A stretch of DNA of 64,000 bases from Bordetella parapertussis (GTDB taxonomy: Bacteria > Pseudomonadota > Gammaproteobacteria > Burkholderiales > Casimicrobiaceae), in assembly GCA_943331295.2 (NCBI GenBank), contig CALQLA020000014.1, forward strand, positions 1 to 64,000, in the 5' to 3' direction. Shown here piece by piece: positions 32,686 to 41,827 of the stretch (position 1 is the stretch's first letter; every line of letters begins with the position of its first letter). Both the position numbers and the translations under genes were made by a program. The notes under the pieces are model-generated. The model did no database searches. It was not told where the DNA came from and saw only the letters and a list, made by a program, of their open reading frames with translations.

Positions 32686-35427
32686 ATGAGCGAGGATTAT
32701 CGCATGATGGACCTCCGTTCCGCCCTCGACTACAGCCACTACGCCAGCCGCGCGCTGGCGGCGCATCCGACCGCCGCCGACGAGCTCGACGCCACCCTCG
32801 ACCTCCCCTTCGCCTGGGCCGGGGCCGAGGCCGGGCTGGCGGCGCTGGTTGCCGGCAGCGACACGCCCGCGTTCAATGCGGCGCTGCGCACGCTGCGCCG
32901 CCGCGTGCTGGTGCACCTGATCGCCCGCGACCTGACCGGCCGCGCCGACTTCGCCGAGGTCTGCGCGACGACCACGCGCCTCGCCGAAATGGCGATCCGC
33001 GCCGCGGCGACGCATCATCACGCGCAACTCGCCGGGAGCTACGGCGAGCCGCTCGACCGCGACGGGTGCGCGCAGCGCCTCGTCGTCGTCGGGATGGGCA
33101 AGCTGGGCGGATCGGAGCTCAACGTCTCGTCGGACATCGATCTCATCTTCGTCTACCCCGAGGACGGCGAGACCGCGGGCCCGCGGCACCTGTCGAACCG
33201 CGAGTTCTTCGACCGCGTGGGAAGGAACGTCATCGCGAGCCTCGACGACCTCACCGCCGACGGGTTCGTGTTCCGCGTCGACATGCGCCTGCGCCCCTAC
33301 GGCGAGAGCGGGCCGCTGACGGCGCCGCTGTCCGCCGTCGAGCGGTACCTCGTCGCGCAGGGCCGCGCTTGGGAGCGCTACGCCTGGCTCAAGGCGCGCT
33401 GCATCACCGGCACGAGCGACGACGACGTCGCGGCGCTGGTGACGCCGTTCGTGTACCGCAAGTACCTCGACTACGACGCGTACGACGGGCTCCGCGACAT
33501 CCACGGCCAGATCCGGGAACAGGGGCGCCGGCGCGACTACCAGCACAACATCAAGCTGGGACCGGGCGGCATCCGCGAAATCGAGTTCACCGTGCAGGCG
33601 ATGCAGATCGTCCGCGGCGGGCGCGAGCCCGAGCTGCGCCGGCGCGGCACGCTCGACGCGCTCGCGGCACTGCGGCAGCGCGGTCTCGTGACCGACGCCG
33701 CCGCCGCCGCGCTCCGCGACGCCTATGTGTTCCTGCGGAACCTCGAGCATCGGCTCCAGTACCGCGACGACCGGCAGACGCAGGATCTGCCGGCGACCGA
33801 CGACGAGCGCTCGGCGCTGGCGCTGGCGATGGGATTCGCCACCGCCGCCGCGTTCGACGAGGGCCTCGCCGTGCACCGTGCGAACGTCGAGGACCATTTC
33901 AACGCGGTGTTCGGCGACGCCGCAGCGCGGGCGGCAGCGGCAGCGCCCGACGGCGCGCCCTCCCCCGCGGCCACCTTCGCCGCGATCTGGCGCGAGGACG
34001 TCAGCCCCGAGACGGTGCCGGCGCTGCTGAGCGGAGCCGGCTTCGCCGATGCCCCCGCGCTGGTCGCGACGCTGCAGCGGGTCCGCGCCAGCTCGCGCTA
34101 CCTCCAGCTGCCGGTGCTCTCCCGGCAGCGGTTCGACGCGCTGCTGCCGGAACTCCTGGCCGCGGCCGCGACGATGCCCGTGCCCGGTGCCGATCCGCAG
34201 ACGGTGTTCGCGCGACTCCTCGCGCTGCTCGAGACCATCAGCCGGCGCAGTGCCTACCTCGCGCTGCTGGTCGAGCATCCGCCGCTGCTGCCGCGGCTCG
34301 CCAACCTGATGGGCAGCTCGGCCTGGGCCGCCGACTACCTGACGCGGCACCCGCTGCTGCTCGACGAGCTGCTCGATACGCGGACGCTGCTCGCCGAGCC
34401 CGACTGGACCGAGTGGCGCACGGAGCTCGCGCGGATGCTCGCCGCCCACGACGGCGACGCCGAGCGGCAGATGGACGTGCTGCGCCACTTCCAGCACGCG
34501 CAGTCGTTCCGGCTGCTGGTCCAGGATCTCGCCGGGTCGCTGACGGTCGAGCGGCTCGCCGACCACCTCTCGGCGCTGGCCGACATCATCCTCGCCGCCA
34601 CCGTCGACGCCGTCTGGCGGCACCTCCATGGCGCCGGCGCCGCGCCGCCGCGCTTCGCGGTCATCGGCTACGGGAAGCTGGGGGGCAAGGAACTGGGCTA
34701 CGTGTCCGACCTCGACCTCGTCTTCCTCTACGAGGAGCACGACGACTCGGCGGCCGAGCGCTATGCGCGGCTCGCGCAGCGCCTCGTCACCTGGCTCACC
34801 AGCACGACGGCCGCCGGCCCCCTGTACGACACCGACCTCCGCCTGCGCCCCGACGGTGCCGCGGGGCCGATGGCGCGGACCTTCGCCGCGTTCTGCCGCT
34901 ACCAGCGCGAGAAGGCCTGGACCTGGGAGCACCAGGCGCTCACTCGCGCCCGGTTCGTCGCCGGGGACGCCGCGATCGGCGCCGCGTTCGAGGCCGAGCG
35001 CGACCTGCTCCTGCGCCTGCCGCGCGACCCGGCCGCGTTGCGGACGGACGTGGCGGACATGCGGCGGCGGATGCACGCGGGCCATCCCAACCCGACGCCG
35101 GACTTCGACCTGAAGCACGACTCGGGCGGCATGGTCGACATCGAGTTCGCGGTCCAGTACCTCGTGCTGGCGCACGCGCACGAGCACCCTGCGCTGACCC
35201 GCAACGCCGGCAACATCGCGCTGCTCGCGCTGTGCGCGGACCTCGGCCTGCTGCCCGCGGCGATGGCGGCGGCGGCCGGCGACGCCTACCGCGAGTACCG
35301 CCGGCTGCAGCACCAGATCCGGCTCACCGGGGCGCCGCACGCGCGCGTGCCCCCCGAGGGACAGGCCGCCCGGCGCGCGGCGGTCGGCGCGCTGTGGATC
35401 GAGGTCTTCGGGCAGCCCCGGCGCTGA
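32686..35427 (+). CDS. glnE: Glutamine synthetase adenylyltransferase / adenylyl-removing enzyme
   Basis: GlnE adds AMP to and removes it from glutamine synthetase under P-II control. Two nucleotidyltransferase halves are visible: GMGKLGGSELNVSSDIDLIF near residue 136 (removing domain) and GYGKLGGKELGYVSDLDLVF near 660 (adding domain), with the central regulatory region between. The 913 residues match the family. I chose ATG 32686 (MSEDYRMMDLRS); two ATGs at 32704 and 32707 are alternatives. The ribosome site must lie inside yhdP on the opposite strand. A P-II gene is at 62393-62731. Confidence 0.94.
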   Translation: MSEDYRMMDLRSALDYSHYASRALAAHPTAADELDATLDLPFAWAGAEAGLAALVAGSDTPAFNAALRTLRRRVLVHLIARDLTGRADFAEVCATTTRLAEMAIRAAATHHHAQLAGSYGEPLDRDGCAQRLVVVGMGKLGGSELNVSSDIDLIFVYPEDGETAGPRHLSNREFFDRVGRNVIASLDDLTADGFVFRVDMRLRPYGESGPLTAPLSAVERYLVAQGRAWERYAWLKARCITGTSDDDVAALVTPFVYRKYLDYDAYDGLRDIHGQIREQGRRRDYQHNIKLGPGGIREIEFTVQAMQIVRGGREPELRRRGTLDALAALRQRGLVTDAAAAALRDAYVFLRNLEHRLQYRDDRQTQDLPATDDERSALALAMGFATAAAFDEGLAVHRANVEDHFNAVFGDAAARAAAAAPDGAPSPAATFAAIWREDVSPETVPALLSGAGFADAPALVATLQRVRASSRYLQLPVLSRQRFDALLPELLAAAATMPVPGADPQTVFARLLALLETISRRSAYLALLVEHPPLLPRLANLMGSSAWAADYLTRHPLLLDELLDTRTLLAEPDWTEWRTELARMLAAHDGDAERQMDVLRHFQHAQSFRLLVQDLAGSLTVERLADHLSALADIILAATVDAVWRHLHGAGAAPPRFAVIGYGKLGGKELGYVSDLDLVFLYEEHDDSAAERYARLAQRLVTWLTSTTAAGPLYDTDLRLRPDGAAGPMARTFAAFCRYQREKAWTWEHQALTRARFVAGDAAIGAAFEAERDLLLRLPRDPAALRTDVADMRRRMHAGHPNPTPDFDLKHDSGGMVDIEFAVQYLVLAHAHEHPALTRNAGNIALLALCADLGLLPAAMAAAAGDAYREYRRLQHQIRLTGAPHARVPPEGQAARRAAVGALWIEVFGQPRR

Positions 35428-35514
35428 CGACGGAACGCACGCGCCGGGCAAACCCCGGACCGGGCCGCGCGCATCAGGTAAAATCGCTTTTTTTCGCTGC
35501 AGGGAGAAATCGCC

Positions 35515-36438
35515 ATGTCGATGGCCGACCGTGATGGCTGGATCTGGTACGACGGCAAGATGGTGCCGTGGCGCGACGCCACGACCCACGTGCTGACCCA
35601 CACGCTGCACTACGGCATGGGGGTGTTCGAAGGCGTCCGCACGTACCACACCGCCGACGGGCCGGCGATCTTCCGCCTCACCGACCACACCGACCGCCTC
35701 TTCCGGTCGGCGCACATCTTCGGCATGAAGATCCCCTTCACCAAGGACGAGATCAACGCCGCGCACATCGCCTGCGTCCGCGACAACAAGCTCGACTCGT
35801 GCTACATCCGACCGATCGCCTTCTACGGCTCGAAGGTGATGGGCGTCGCCGCGAGGTCGAACCCGGTCCGCGTCGCGATCGCGGCGTGGCCGTGGGGTGC
35901 GTACCTCGGCACCGACGGCCTCGAAAAGGGCATCCGCGTGAAGACCTCGTCGTTCACCCGCCATCACGTCAACATCACGATGACGGGCGCCAAGGCCTGC
36001 GCCAACTACCTCAACTCGATCCTCGCCAACCACGAAGCGACGCAGGACGGCTACGACGAGGCGATGCTGCTCGACGCGCAGGGATACGTGTCGGAAGGCT
36101 CGGGCGAGAACATCTTCATCGTCCAGGGCGGCGAGTTGCACACGCCTGACATCGGCTCCGGCGCACTGAAGGGCGTGACGCGCGACACCGTGATGACGCT
36201 GGCGCGCGAGGCCGGCATCCGGGTCCACGAGCGCCGGATCCTGCGCGACGAGGTCTACTGCGCCGACGAGGCATTCTTCAGCGGCACGGCCGCCGAAATC
36301 ACGCCGATCCGCGAGCTCGACAACCGGGAGATCGGCACCGGCGTGCGCGGCCCCATCACCGCGCGGCTGCAGGAAGTCTATTTCGACACCGTGCACGGCC
36401 GCAACCCGGCGAAAGCGGCGTGGCTCACGCGGGTGTGA
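35515..36438 (+). CDS. ilvE: Branched-chain amino-acid aminotransferase
   Basis: This PLP fold-type IV enzyme does the last step of valine, leucine and isoleucine synthesis. The PLP lysine is Lys160 in TGAKACANYLNS. The phosphate-binding segment GSGALKGVTRDTV and SEGSGENIFIV follow. The protein has 307 residues. AGGGAGA lies before the ATG. It precedes a zinc-finger gene by 2 bp. Confidence 0.94.
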   Translation: MSMADRDGWIWYDGKMVPWRDATTHVLTHTLHYGMGVFEGVRTYHTADGPAIFRLTDHTDRLFRSAHIFGMKIPFTKDEINAAHIACVRDNKLDSCYIRPIAFYGSKVMGVAARSNPVRVAIAAWPWGAYLGTDGLEKGIRVKTSSFTRHHVNITMTGAKACANYLNSILANHEATQDGYDEAMLLDAQGYVSEGSGENIFIVQGGELHTPDIGSGALKGVTRDTVMTLAREAGIRVHERRILRDEVYCADEAFFSGTAAEITPIRELDNREIGTGVRGPITARLQEVYFDTVHGRNPAKAAWLTRV

Positions 36439-36440
36439 CG

Positions 36441-36638
36441 ATGACCGCCGCCAGCGCTGCCGCCGAAGTGGCGGTCGACCCGAAGGACCTGCCGGTGTTC
36501 TGTCCGAATCCGGCGATGCCCCTGTGGTCGTCGCATCCGCGCGTGTTCCTCGACATCGCGGAGACGGGGCACGCGATGTGCCCGTACTGCGGCACGCGCT
36601 ACGCGCTCGCGGGCGGCCCGCATCGCGGCGGGCACTGA
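36441..36638 (+). CDS. Small zinc-finger (CHCC-type) protein
   Basis: The 65-residue protein has F-C-P-N-P...HPRVFLDI...H-A-M-C-P-Y-C-G-T-R-Y, i.e. one Cys, two His and a CPYC pair. This is the CHCC zinc-finger shared with the respiratory complex I accessory subunit NDUFS6 and with small bacterial proteins of unknown role. It starts at ATG 36441, 2 bp after the ilvE stop, so it is read in the same operon. Confidence 0.85.
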   Translation: MTAASAAAEVAVDPKDLPVFCPNPAMPLWSSHPRVFLDIAETGHAMCPYCGTRYALAGGPHRGGH

Positions 36639-36710
36639 GCCCTGGGGCGATGGCGCGCGCCGGCCCGCCCCGGGCACGGCTGCCTTCGCCTGCGCCGCGA
36701 AGGTAGTCCG

Positions 36711-37763
36711 GTGAACTCCGGCCGCATCCTCCTCGTCGCGCCGTCGTGGGTCGGCGACGCAATCCTGTCGGAGCCCCTGGTGGCCGAGCTCAGGAAGGCG
36801 CACCCGGACACCCTGGTCGACGTCCTGGCCCCGCCCTGGTGCGCGGCCGTCTATGCCCGGATGCGCGGCACCGGCAACGTCATCGCCAACCCGATCGGCC
36901 ACGGCCGCTTCGACCTGGCCGGGCGCCGCGCGCTCGCGCGCACGCTGGCCGGCGCGGGATATGCCCAGGCGTTCGTGTTGCCCAACTCGTGGAAGTCGGC
37001 GCTGGTTCCCTGGCTTGCCCGCATCCCCCGCCGCACCGGCTACGTCGGCGAATCGCGCTGGGGCCTGCTGAACGATGCGCGCCGGCTCGGGCGGGCGGGA
37101 CCGGCGCGGCTCGTCGACCGCTTTCTCGCGCTGGCGGTCGCGCCGGGCGACCCCGTGCCCGATGCCGGCCGCCCGGTGCTGGTCCCGGATGCCGCCAACC
37201 GCGCCGCGGCCGTGGCGAAGCTCGGGCTCGACCTGAAGCGCCCCGTCGCCGCGCTATGCCCGGGCGCCGAGTACGGCCCGGCCAAGCGCTGGCCCACGGC
37301 ACACTTCGCGGCCCTTGCCGCGCGCTTCGCCAACGACGGCATGCAGGTCTGGCTGGTGGGCTCGCCCAACGATCGCGCCGATGCGGCGGCGGTAGCCGCG
37401 GCGGTCGCGGCCGCCGGCGACGCGCCGGCCGGGGCCGTGACCGATCTCACCGGACGTACCGACCTCGGCACGGCGATCGATCTCCTGTCGCTCGCGCAGA
37501 CGGTCGTCACCAACGACTCCGGCCTGATGCATGCGGCGGCGGCGGTCGGGGTGCCGCTGGTCGCCCTCTTCGGCTCGTCGTCGCCCGCCTACACGCCGCC
37601 GCTGTCGCCGGTGGCGCAGATCGCGCGGATCGACATCGCGTGCAGCCCGTGCTTCAAGCGCGAGTGCCCGCTCGGCCACTTCCGCTGCATGCGTGAACTC
37701 GAGCCGGACGCGGTGTATCATCTGGCGCGCAGCGGTGCAGTCAGGACAACCTTGCCGCGCTGA
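36711..37763 (+). CDS. waaF: ADP-heptose:LPS heptosyltransferase II
   Basis: WaaF adds the second heptose to the LPS inner core at the cytosolic face. The 350-residue GT9-family protein has the N-terminal LLVAPSWVGDAILSEPL, central CPGAEYGPAKRWP, and C-terminal VTNDSGLMHAAAAVGVPLVA followed by LFGSSSPAYTPPL. The start is GTG at 36711. The order ilvE - zinc finger - waaF recurs in betaproteobacteria. Confidence 0.92.
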   Translation: MNSGRILLVAPSWVGDAILSEPLVAELRKAHPDTLVDVLAPPWCAAVYARMRGTGNVIANPIGHGRFDLAGRRALARTLAGAGYAQAFVLPNSWKSALVPWLARIPRRTGYVGESRWGLLNDARRLGRAGPARLVDRFLALAVAPGDPVPDAGRPVLVPDAANRAAAVAKLGLDLKRPVAALCPGAEYGPAKRWPTAHFAALAARFANDGMQVWLVGSPNDRADAAAVAAAVAAAGDAPAGAVTDLTGRTDLGTAIDLLSLAQTVVTNDSGLMHAAAAVGVPLVALFGSSSPAYTPPLSPVAQIARIDIACSPCFKRECPLGHFRCMRELEPDAVYHLARSGAVRTTLPR

Positions 37764-37773
37764 CGCCCTCGCC

Positions 37774-38208
37774 ATGGCCAAGATCCGAACCCTTCCGATC
37801 TACACGACGCCCACCGACGCGGCCATCGCGTTCTACCAGGCCTTCGAAGCGAAGGACCTCGACGCCATGATGGCGACGTGGGCCGAAGACGAGGAGATCA
37901 TCTGCGTGCACCCCGGCGGCACGCGGCTCGTCGGCTACGACGCCGTACGCCAGGGCTGGGAGCAGTTGTTCGCGGGCGACACTCGGCTCGCCTTTCGCCT
38001 GGAGCAGGTCGTGGTGATGGAAACCGTCGGCCTTGCCATGCAGAGCGCCGTCGAGCATGTCACTCTCGGCATGGACAACGCGCCGCGCGGCACCGCCGTC
38101 TGCACCAACGTGTTCCTCCGTACACCCTACGGATGGCGGATGGTGATGCATCATGCGTCGCCGACGCCGGCGGTGCCTACGAACGCCCCGATCGGCCCGC
38201 TGCACTGA
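37774..38208 (+). CDS. SnoaL-like (NTF2-fold) protein
   Basis: The 144-residue protein has the cone-shaped NTF2-fold pattern of SnoaL-like/DUF4440 proteins: AFYQAFEAKDLDAMMATWA, then ICVHPGG..LVGYDAVRQGWE, and a final MVMHHASP. The function is unknown; such proteins are often small hydrolases, isomerases or binding scaffolds. It starts 10 bp after waaF and ends a co-directional run that began with ilvE. Confidence 0.82.
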   Translation: MAKIRTLPIYTTPTDAAIAFYQAFEAKDLDAMMATWAEDEEIICVHPGGTRLVGYDAVRQGWEQLFAGDTRLAFRLEQVVVMETVGLAMQSAVEHVTLGMDNAPRGTAVCTNVFLRTPYGWRMVMHHASPTPAVPTNAPIGPLH

Positions 38209-38438
38209 GCACGAGCGGGACCGGACCCGGGTCAGAACGCCTGTGGCCGGATGGCGAACACGCGATTGCCGGGGAGCGGATGGGCAGGAAAGCGCGAGAC
38301 GGGACGTTCGGCATGGCAACACCTCGATGCAGGTGGGGGCCGGACCAGTGCACGGAAGCGCCGGCGCACCGGTCAAGCGCACGGCACTGGACCGTCACGG
38401 CACTCGACAGTCCTGCAGCGCGGGTTGGGAGGCGCGCG

Positions 38439-38509
38439 ACACCCGGGTGGACCGGTGCCATGGCCACGATTGCCCCGGCTTTCGCTGGCACTCAACCCGG
38501 GCTACGCAC
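38439..38509. repeat. REP/BIME-like palindromic repeat, copy E (left arm eroded)
   Basis: It reads ACCCGGGTGGACCGGTGCCA, then a C/G-rich spacer, then CCCCGGCTTTCGCTGGCACT plus CAACCCGGGCTACG. The left outer arm is missing. The gene-free stretch 38209-38535 contains this repeat and nothing else that I can assign. Confidence 0.7.
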
Positions 38510-38535
38510 GGCCGGACCGGTCCCGCCGGGGGCTC

Positions 38536-39324
38536 TCACCCCGTCGGCGCGTCCTCCGGCACCACCGGGTCGCTGAACAGCATCCCGTGGATACGGTCTT
38601 CGAGCGCGCGAAAATCCTCCGGCGCCGCACCGTCGCGCGGCAGGCTGTTCAACTCCGCCTTGACCTGCCCCGGATGCGGCGACAGCAGCAGGATGCGGCT
38701 GCCGATGACGATCGCCTCGGCGATGGAATGGGTGACGAACAGCACGGTGAACCGCGTGTCGTCCCAGAGCTGGAGCAGCTCGTCCTGCATCTTGCGCCGC
38801 GTCAGCGCGTCGAGCGCGGCGAACGGCTCGTCCATCAGCAGCACGTCCGGCTCCATCGCCATCCCGCGTGCGATCGCGACCCGCTGCTTCATCCCGCCGG
38901 AGAGCGTGTGCGGGTAGCTGTCGGCGAACTTGGTGAGGTTCACCTTCGCGATGTACTCCATCGCCTTCTCCGCGGCGGCGCGCCCCGCGAGCTTGCCGCT
39001 GGCGCGAAGCGGAAACTCGACGTTCTCGCGCACGGTCTTCCAAGGCAGCAGCTGGTCGAACTCCTGGAACACCATCATCCGGTCGGGGCCGGGCGCGGTC
39101 ACCTGGCGTCCCTTCAGCCGGATCTCGCCCTCGGTCGGCGCGAGATAGCCGCCGACCGCCTTCAGCAGCGTCGACTTGCCGCATCCCGACGGGCCGAGCA
39201 GCACGAAGCGATCGGCGGCGAACACCGAGAAATCGACGCGATAGGTGGCGGTGACGAGATGGTCGCGCGTCTTGTACTGCAGGGTGACGCCGGCGACCTC
39301 CAGCAGCGGCGCGGCAGGCGTCAC
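38536..39324 (-). CDS. Orphan NitT/TauT-type ABC transporter ATPase
   Basis: The 262-residue ATPase has Walker A GPSGCGKST (44-52), a Q-loop (VFQEFDQLLPW), signature LSGGMKQRVAIARG and Walker B VLLMDEPFAALD. The sequence is typical of the TauB/SsuB/NrtD group that takes up sulfonates, nitrate or similar anions. No permease or binding-protein gene lies within the window on either side. It starts with GTG. It could serve a transporter encoded elsewhere or be a remnant. It lies 198 bp downstream of the MmgE/PrpD operon end on the same strand. Confidence 0.85.
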   Translation of the reverse strand: MTPAAPLLEVAGVTLQYKTRDHLVTATYRVDFSVFAADRFVLLGPSGCGKSTLLKAVGGYLAPTEGEIRLKGRQVTAPGPDRMMVFQEFDQLLPWKTVRENVEFPLRASGKLAGRAAAEKAMEYIAKVNLTKFADSYPHTLSGGMKQRVAIARGMAMEPDVLLMDEPFAALDALTRRKMQDELLQLWDDTRFTVLFVTHSIAEAIVIGSRILLLSPHPGQVKAELNSLPRDGAAPEDFRALEDRIHGMLFSDPVVPEDAPTG

Positions 39325-39522
39325 TGCACCCCCCGCGGCGCGGGCGGCAGAGGCACGGCGACCGGGCGTGCGGCCGCGCGAGAAAATCGGGATTCACGGC
39401 CGCGAAGAGACATGGAAGCGGTACCTCGGTTCCGTTGGCGAGGACGAAGGATAGTGGAAGCCACGCCAATGCGCACTACGCGACGGACCGGACGGGCCCG
39501 GACCACGCGCCCGCCGGTTCGT

Positions 39523-40968
39523 TCAGAAGGCCGGCCGCTCGACGCCCACGGCGCCTGCATAGTCGCGCCAGAGTCCGGTTGCGTCGGCCGCATCGAATAG
39601 CCCGAGCACCGCCTGCGCGAGGCGCGCGGCGTCCCGCGTGGCCACGCGGTGCCCCGCCAGGACGACGAACTTGGCCTGGATGCGGTCGGCCTCCATCGGC
39701 GCGAACTGCATCGTGCCCCGCGACTCGGCCGCGGCGACGTAGTCGGTTCCCGCAGCCAGCACCGTGCCGTCGTCGAGGACGATCTCCACGTTCGAGTCGA
39801 TGCCGTAGGGATTGCGCCGGTCGAGGGCGTCGTCGACGACGTGCCGCACACGTGCCGCGAGCAAGCGCACGACGTCGCTCGCGTAGCCCTGGAGCCATTG
39901 CTGCAGCACGGTGCCGCTCTCGTAGACGGGGCGCACGTCGTGCACGAGCGCCATCGCGACGCCGTACTCCATGTTGAAGTGGATCTGCGACAGCGAGCGC
40001 GGGAACTCGTGGCCCTGCGCCGTCACGAAGAACCGCGGCGTCCCGACGGTGACCTGGCGCACCGCCGCCGGCACGATGCCGTGGCGCGCCTTCAGCAGGT
40101 TGACGTTGTCGATCGCGCCGAGCACCTCGGCGCCGACGGGGTAGTACTTGACTCCGGTCCGGTCGAACGCGATGTAGCGCGTGCCGAGGTCGCGATCGAG
40201 GTGGTCGAGATCGAACTTGTCCGTGCTCGCCGTCATCGTCCGGCAGTAGCCCCAGTCCGGGTGCTCGAGCGTGTCGAGGCGCGACCGGATCCCGCGCTGC
40301 GCGAGCAGCGCGGCGAAGACACCGGTCTCCGCGGCGCGCCCGCAGTGGGTCCGCTTCACGTCGGTGCCGAGGCGCGCCATCATCAGCCCGCCGCCCGCAT
40401 AGTCGGCGGCGATGACGATCGCCTGCGCCATCGTCACCGCGTCGAATCCGAGCACCACGCCGGCGGCCACCGCCGCGCCGACGGCGCCGTGGAAGGCCGG
40501 CGTGTGCCAGCCCACGTCGAGTTCCGCCGACGGGCCGACGCATTCCGACAACCGGATCATCACCTCGTAGCCCGCCACGACCGCGGCAACGAAGCGCGCG
40601 CCCGGGACCGGCCCGGCGACGAGGTCGAGCGCCGACAGGCAGGCGGGAACGACGCAGGCGCCCGGGTGGCAGTAGACGCCGAGGTCGTTCAACTCGAATG
40701 ACTGCGCCAGTGTCCCGTGTGCGAACGCGGCCGCGGTCGGACTCGTCGGCCGGTCGTGACCGAGCACGCGGCAATCGCCCGCGCCCATCGCGATCGCGAG
40801 GCCCAGCGTCCGCATCGCCGGCGGCACGTCGAGGCCGAAGGTCATGCAGCCCAGGTTGTCGAGGATGCGCTCGGCGGCCCGCGCGCGCACCGCGGGGGGA
40901 ATGCCCGCCGGCTCGCGGCCGAGGGCGACGGCGAACGCGGCCAGCTTTTCGGCGTACGTGAGGTTCAT
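39523..40968 (-). CDS. MmgE/PrpD family protein (second copy)
   Basis: The family includes 2-methylcitrate dehydratase PrpD, cis-aconitate decarboxylase and iminodisuccinate epimerase, all acting on branched tricarboxylic or dicarboxylic acids. This 481-residue member has the all-helical domain opening (RAAERILDNLGCMTFGLDVPP cut here to ILDNLGCM), AFAHGTLAQSFELND, and WHTPAFHGAVGAAVAAG. PrpD residues align only loosely, so the reaction is open. It is the last gene of the minus-strand operon, 60 bp after the crotonase. Confidence 0.85.
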   Translation of the reverse strand: MNLTYAEKLAAFAVALGREPAGIPPAVRARAAERILDNLGCMTFGLDVPPAMRTLGLAIAMGAGDCRVLGHDRPTSPTAAAFAHGTLAQSFELNDLGVYCHPGACVVPACLSALDLVAGPVPGARFVAAVVAGYEVMIRLSECVGPSAELDVGWHTPAFHGAVGAAVAAGVVLGFDAVTMAQAIVIAADYAGGGLMMARLGTDVKRTHCGRAAETGVFAALLAQRGIRSRLDTLEHPDWGYCRTMTASTDKFDLDHLDRDLGTRYIAFDRTGVKYYPVGAEVLGAIDNVNLLKARHGIVPAAVRQVTVGTPRFFVTAQGHEFPRSLSQIHFNMEYGVAMALVHDVRPVYESGTVLQQWLQGYASDVVRLLAARVRHVVDDALDRRNPYGIDSNVEIVLDDGTVLAAGTDYVAAAESRGTMQFAPMEADRIQAKFVVLAGHRVATRDAARLAQAVLGLFDAADATGLWRDYAGAVGVERPAF

Positions 40969-41028
40969 GCGTCGTCGGCGCCGGACGCGCCGTCCATGGG
41001 TTGGGCAGCGGCGATGCCGCCCGACCGG

Positions 41029-41826
41029 TTATCGTCCCGCAAAGCGCGGCGGCCGCTTCTCGCGAAAGGCATCCCTGCCCTCGCGGACGTCGGCGCTGTT
41101 GAGGCAGGCGGTGATCGCCGCGTACATCCGCTCGACCGCGGCGGCATCGGGCGCGCCGCCGTCCTGCCGAGGGCGCAGCAGCGCCGCCTTGGTGCCGCGC
41201 ATGCTGAGCGGCGCATTGGCCGCGACCGCGGCGCACAACGCTGCCACGTCGCGCTCGAAACCCTCGTCAGTGGAACGGCGCTGGACGAGGCCGCACGCGA
41301 GCGCGGTTTCAGCGGGCATCGGCTGCGCCAGCAGGAAGAGCTCGGTCGCCCGCGACATACCGGCGACGTCGACCATCCGGTGGATGCCGGCATCGGGATA
41401 GAGGAAGCCATAGCGATTGGGCGGCATCGAGAACGTCGTGCCCTCGGCGCACAGGCGAAGGTCGCAATGGCAGAACAGGTCCAGCGCGGCGCCGTAGACG
41501 AACTTCCTTGCCGCACCGATGACCGGATGCGGGCAGGCGAGCATGGCGTCGGCCACGGCGCGCACCGGGGCGTGGATCGCGCGCGCGGCGGCGACGTCCA
41601 GCGGGCGGTCCGGCAGCGCGTCGACGTCGTAGCCGGCGGAGAACGGCATGCCCGGCGCGCCGCGCACGACGACGGCGCGCAGGTCGTCACGTGCCGCGCA
41701 GCCGCGGATCCCGTCGGCGAGCGCCGCCAGCATCGCCGGCGTCAGCGCATTGCGCGACGCCGGACGGTTGAACGAGAAGACGGCGACCGGACCGGCGTCG
41801 TCGACCAGCAGGTCGTCGGTCGCCAT
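41029..41826 (-). CDS. Crotonase-family protein resembling methylmalonyl-CoA decarboxylase
   Basis: The 265-residue protein has FSAGYDVDALP (oxyanion loop, Tyr66), YGAALDLFCHCDL (Asp116), and TFSMPPNRYGFLYPDAGIHR (Tyr143). E. coli methylmalonyl-CoA decarboxylase (YgfG/ScpB), from memory of the family, has FSAGHDIHELP, GGAFEMIMSSDL and TFSMTPVNLGVPYNLVGIHN. The tyrosine in the third motif is shared, His66 is Tyr here and Glu113 is Asp. The hydratase glutamates are not conserved. I read it as a decarboxylase-like crotonase acting on a malonyl-type CoA ester. ATG 41826 follows the MmgE/PrpD stop by one base. Confidence 0.78.
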   Translation of the reverse strand: MATDDLLVDDAGPVAVFSFNRPASRNALTPAMLAALADGIRGCAARDDLRAVVVRGAPGMPFSAGYDVDALPDRPLDVAAARAIHAPVRAVADAMLACPHPVIGAARKFVYGAALDLFCHCDLRLCAEGTTFSMPPNRYGFLYPDAGIHRMVDVAGMSRATELFLLAQPMPAETALACGLVQRRSTDEGFERDVAALCAAVAANAPLSMRGTKAALLRPRQDGGAPDAAAVERMYAAITACLNSADVREGRDAFREKRPPRFAGR

Positions 41827-41827
41827 G

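Noticed and set aside
32203..36762. Very long open frame on the minus strand antisense to glnE and ilvE
   Set aside because: It is the complement of real genes in high-GC DNA; the product is Arg/Ala/Gly-rich and has no domains.
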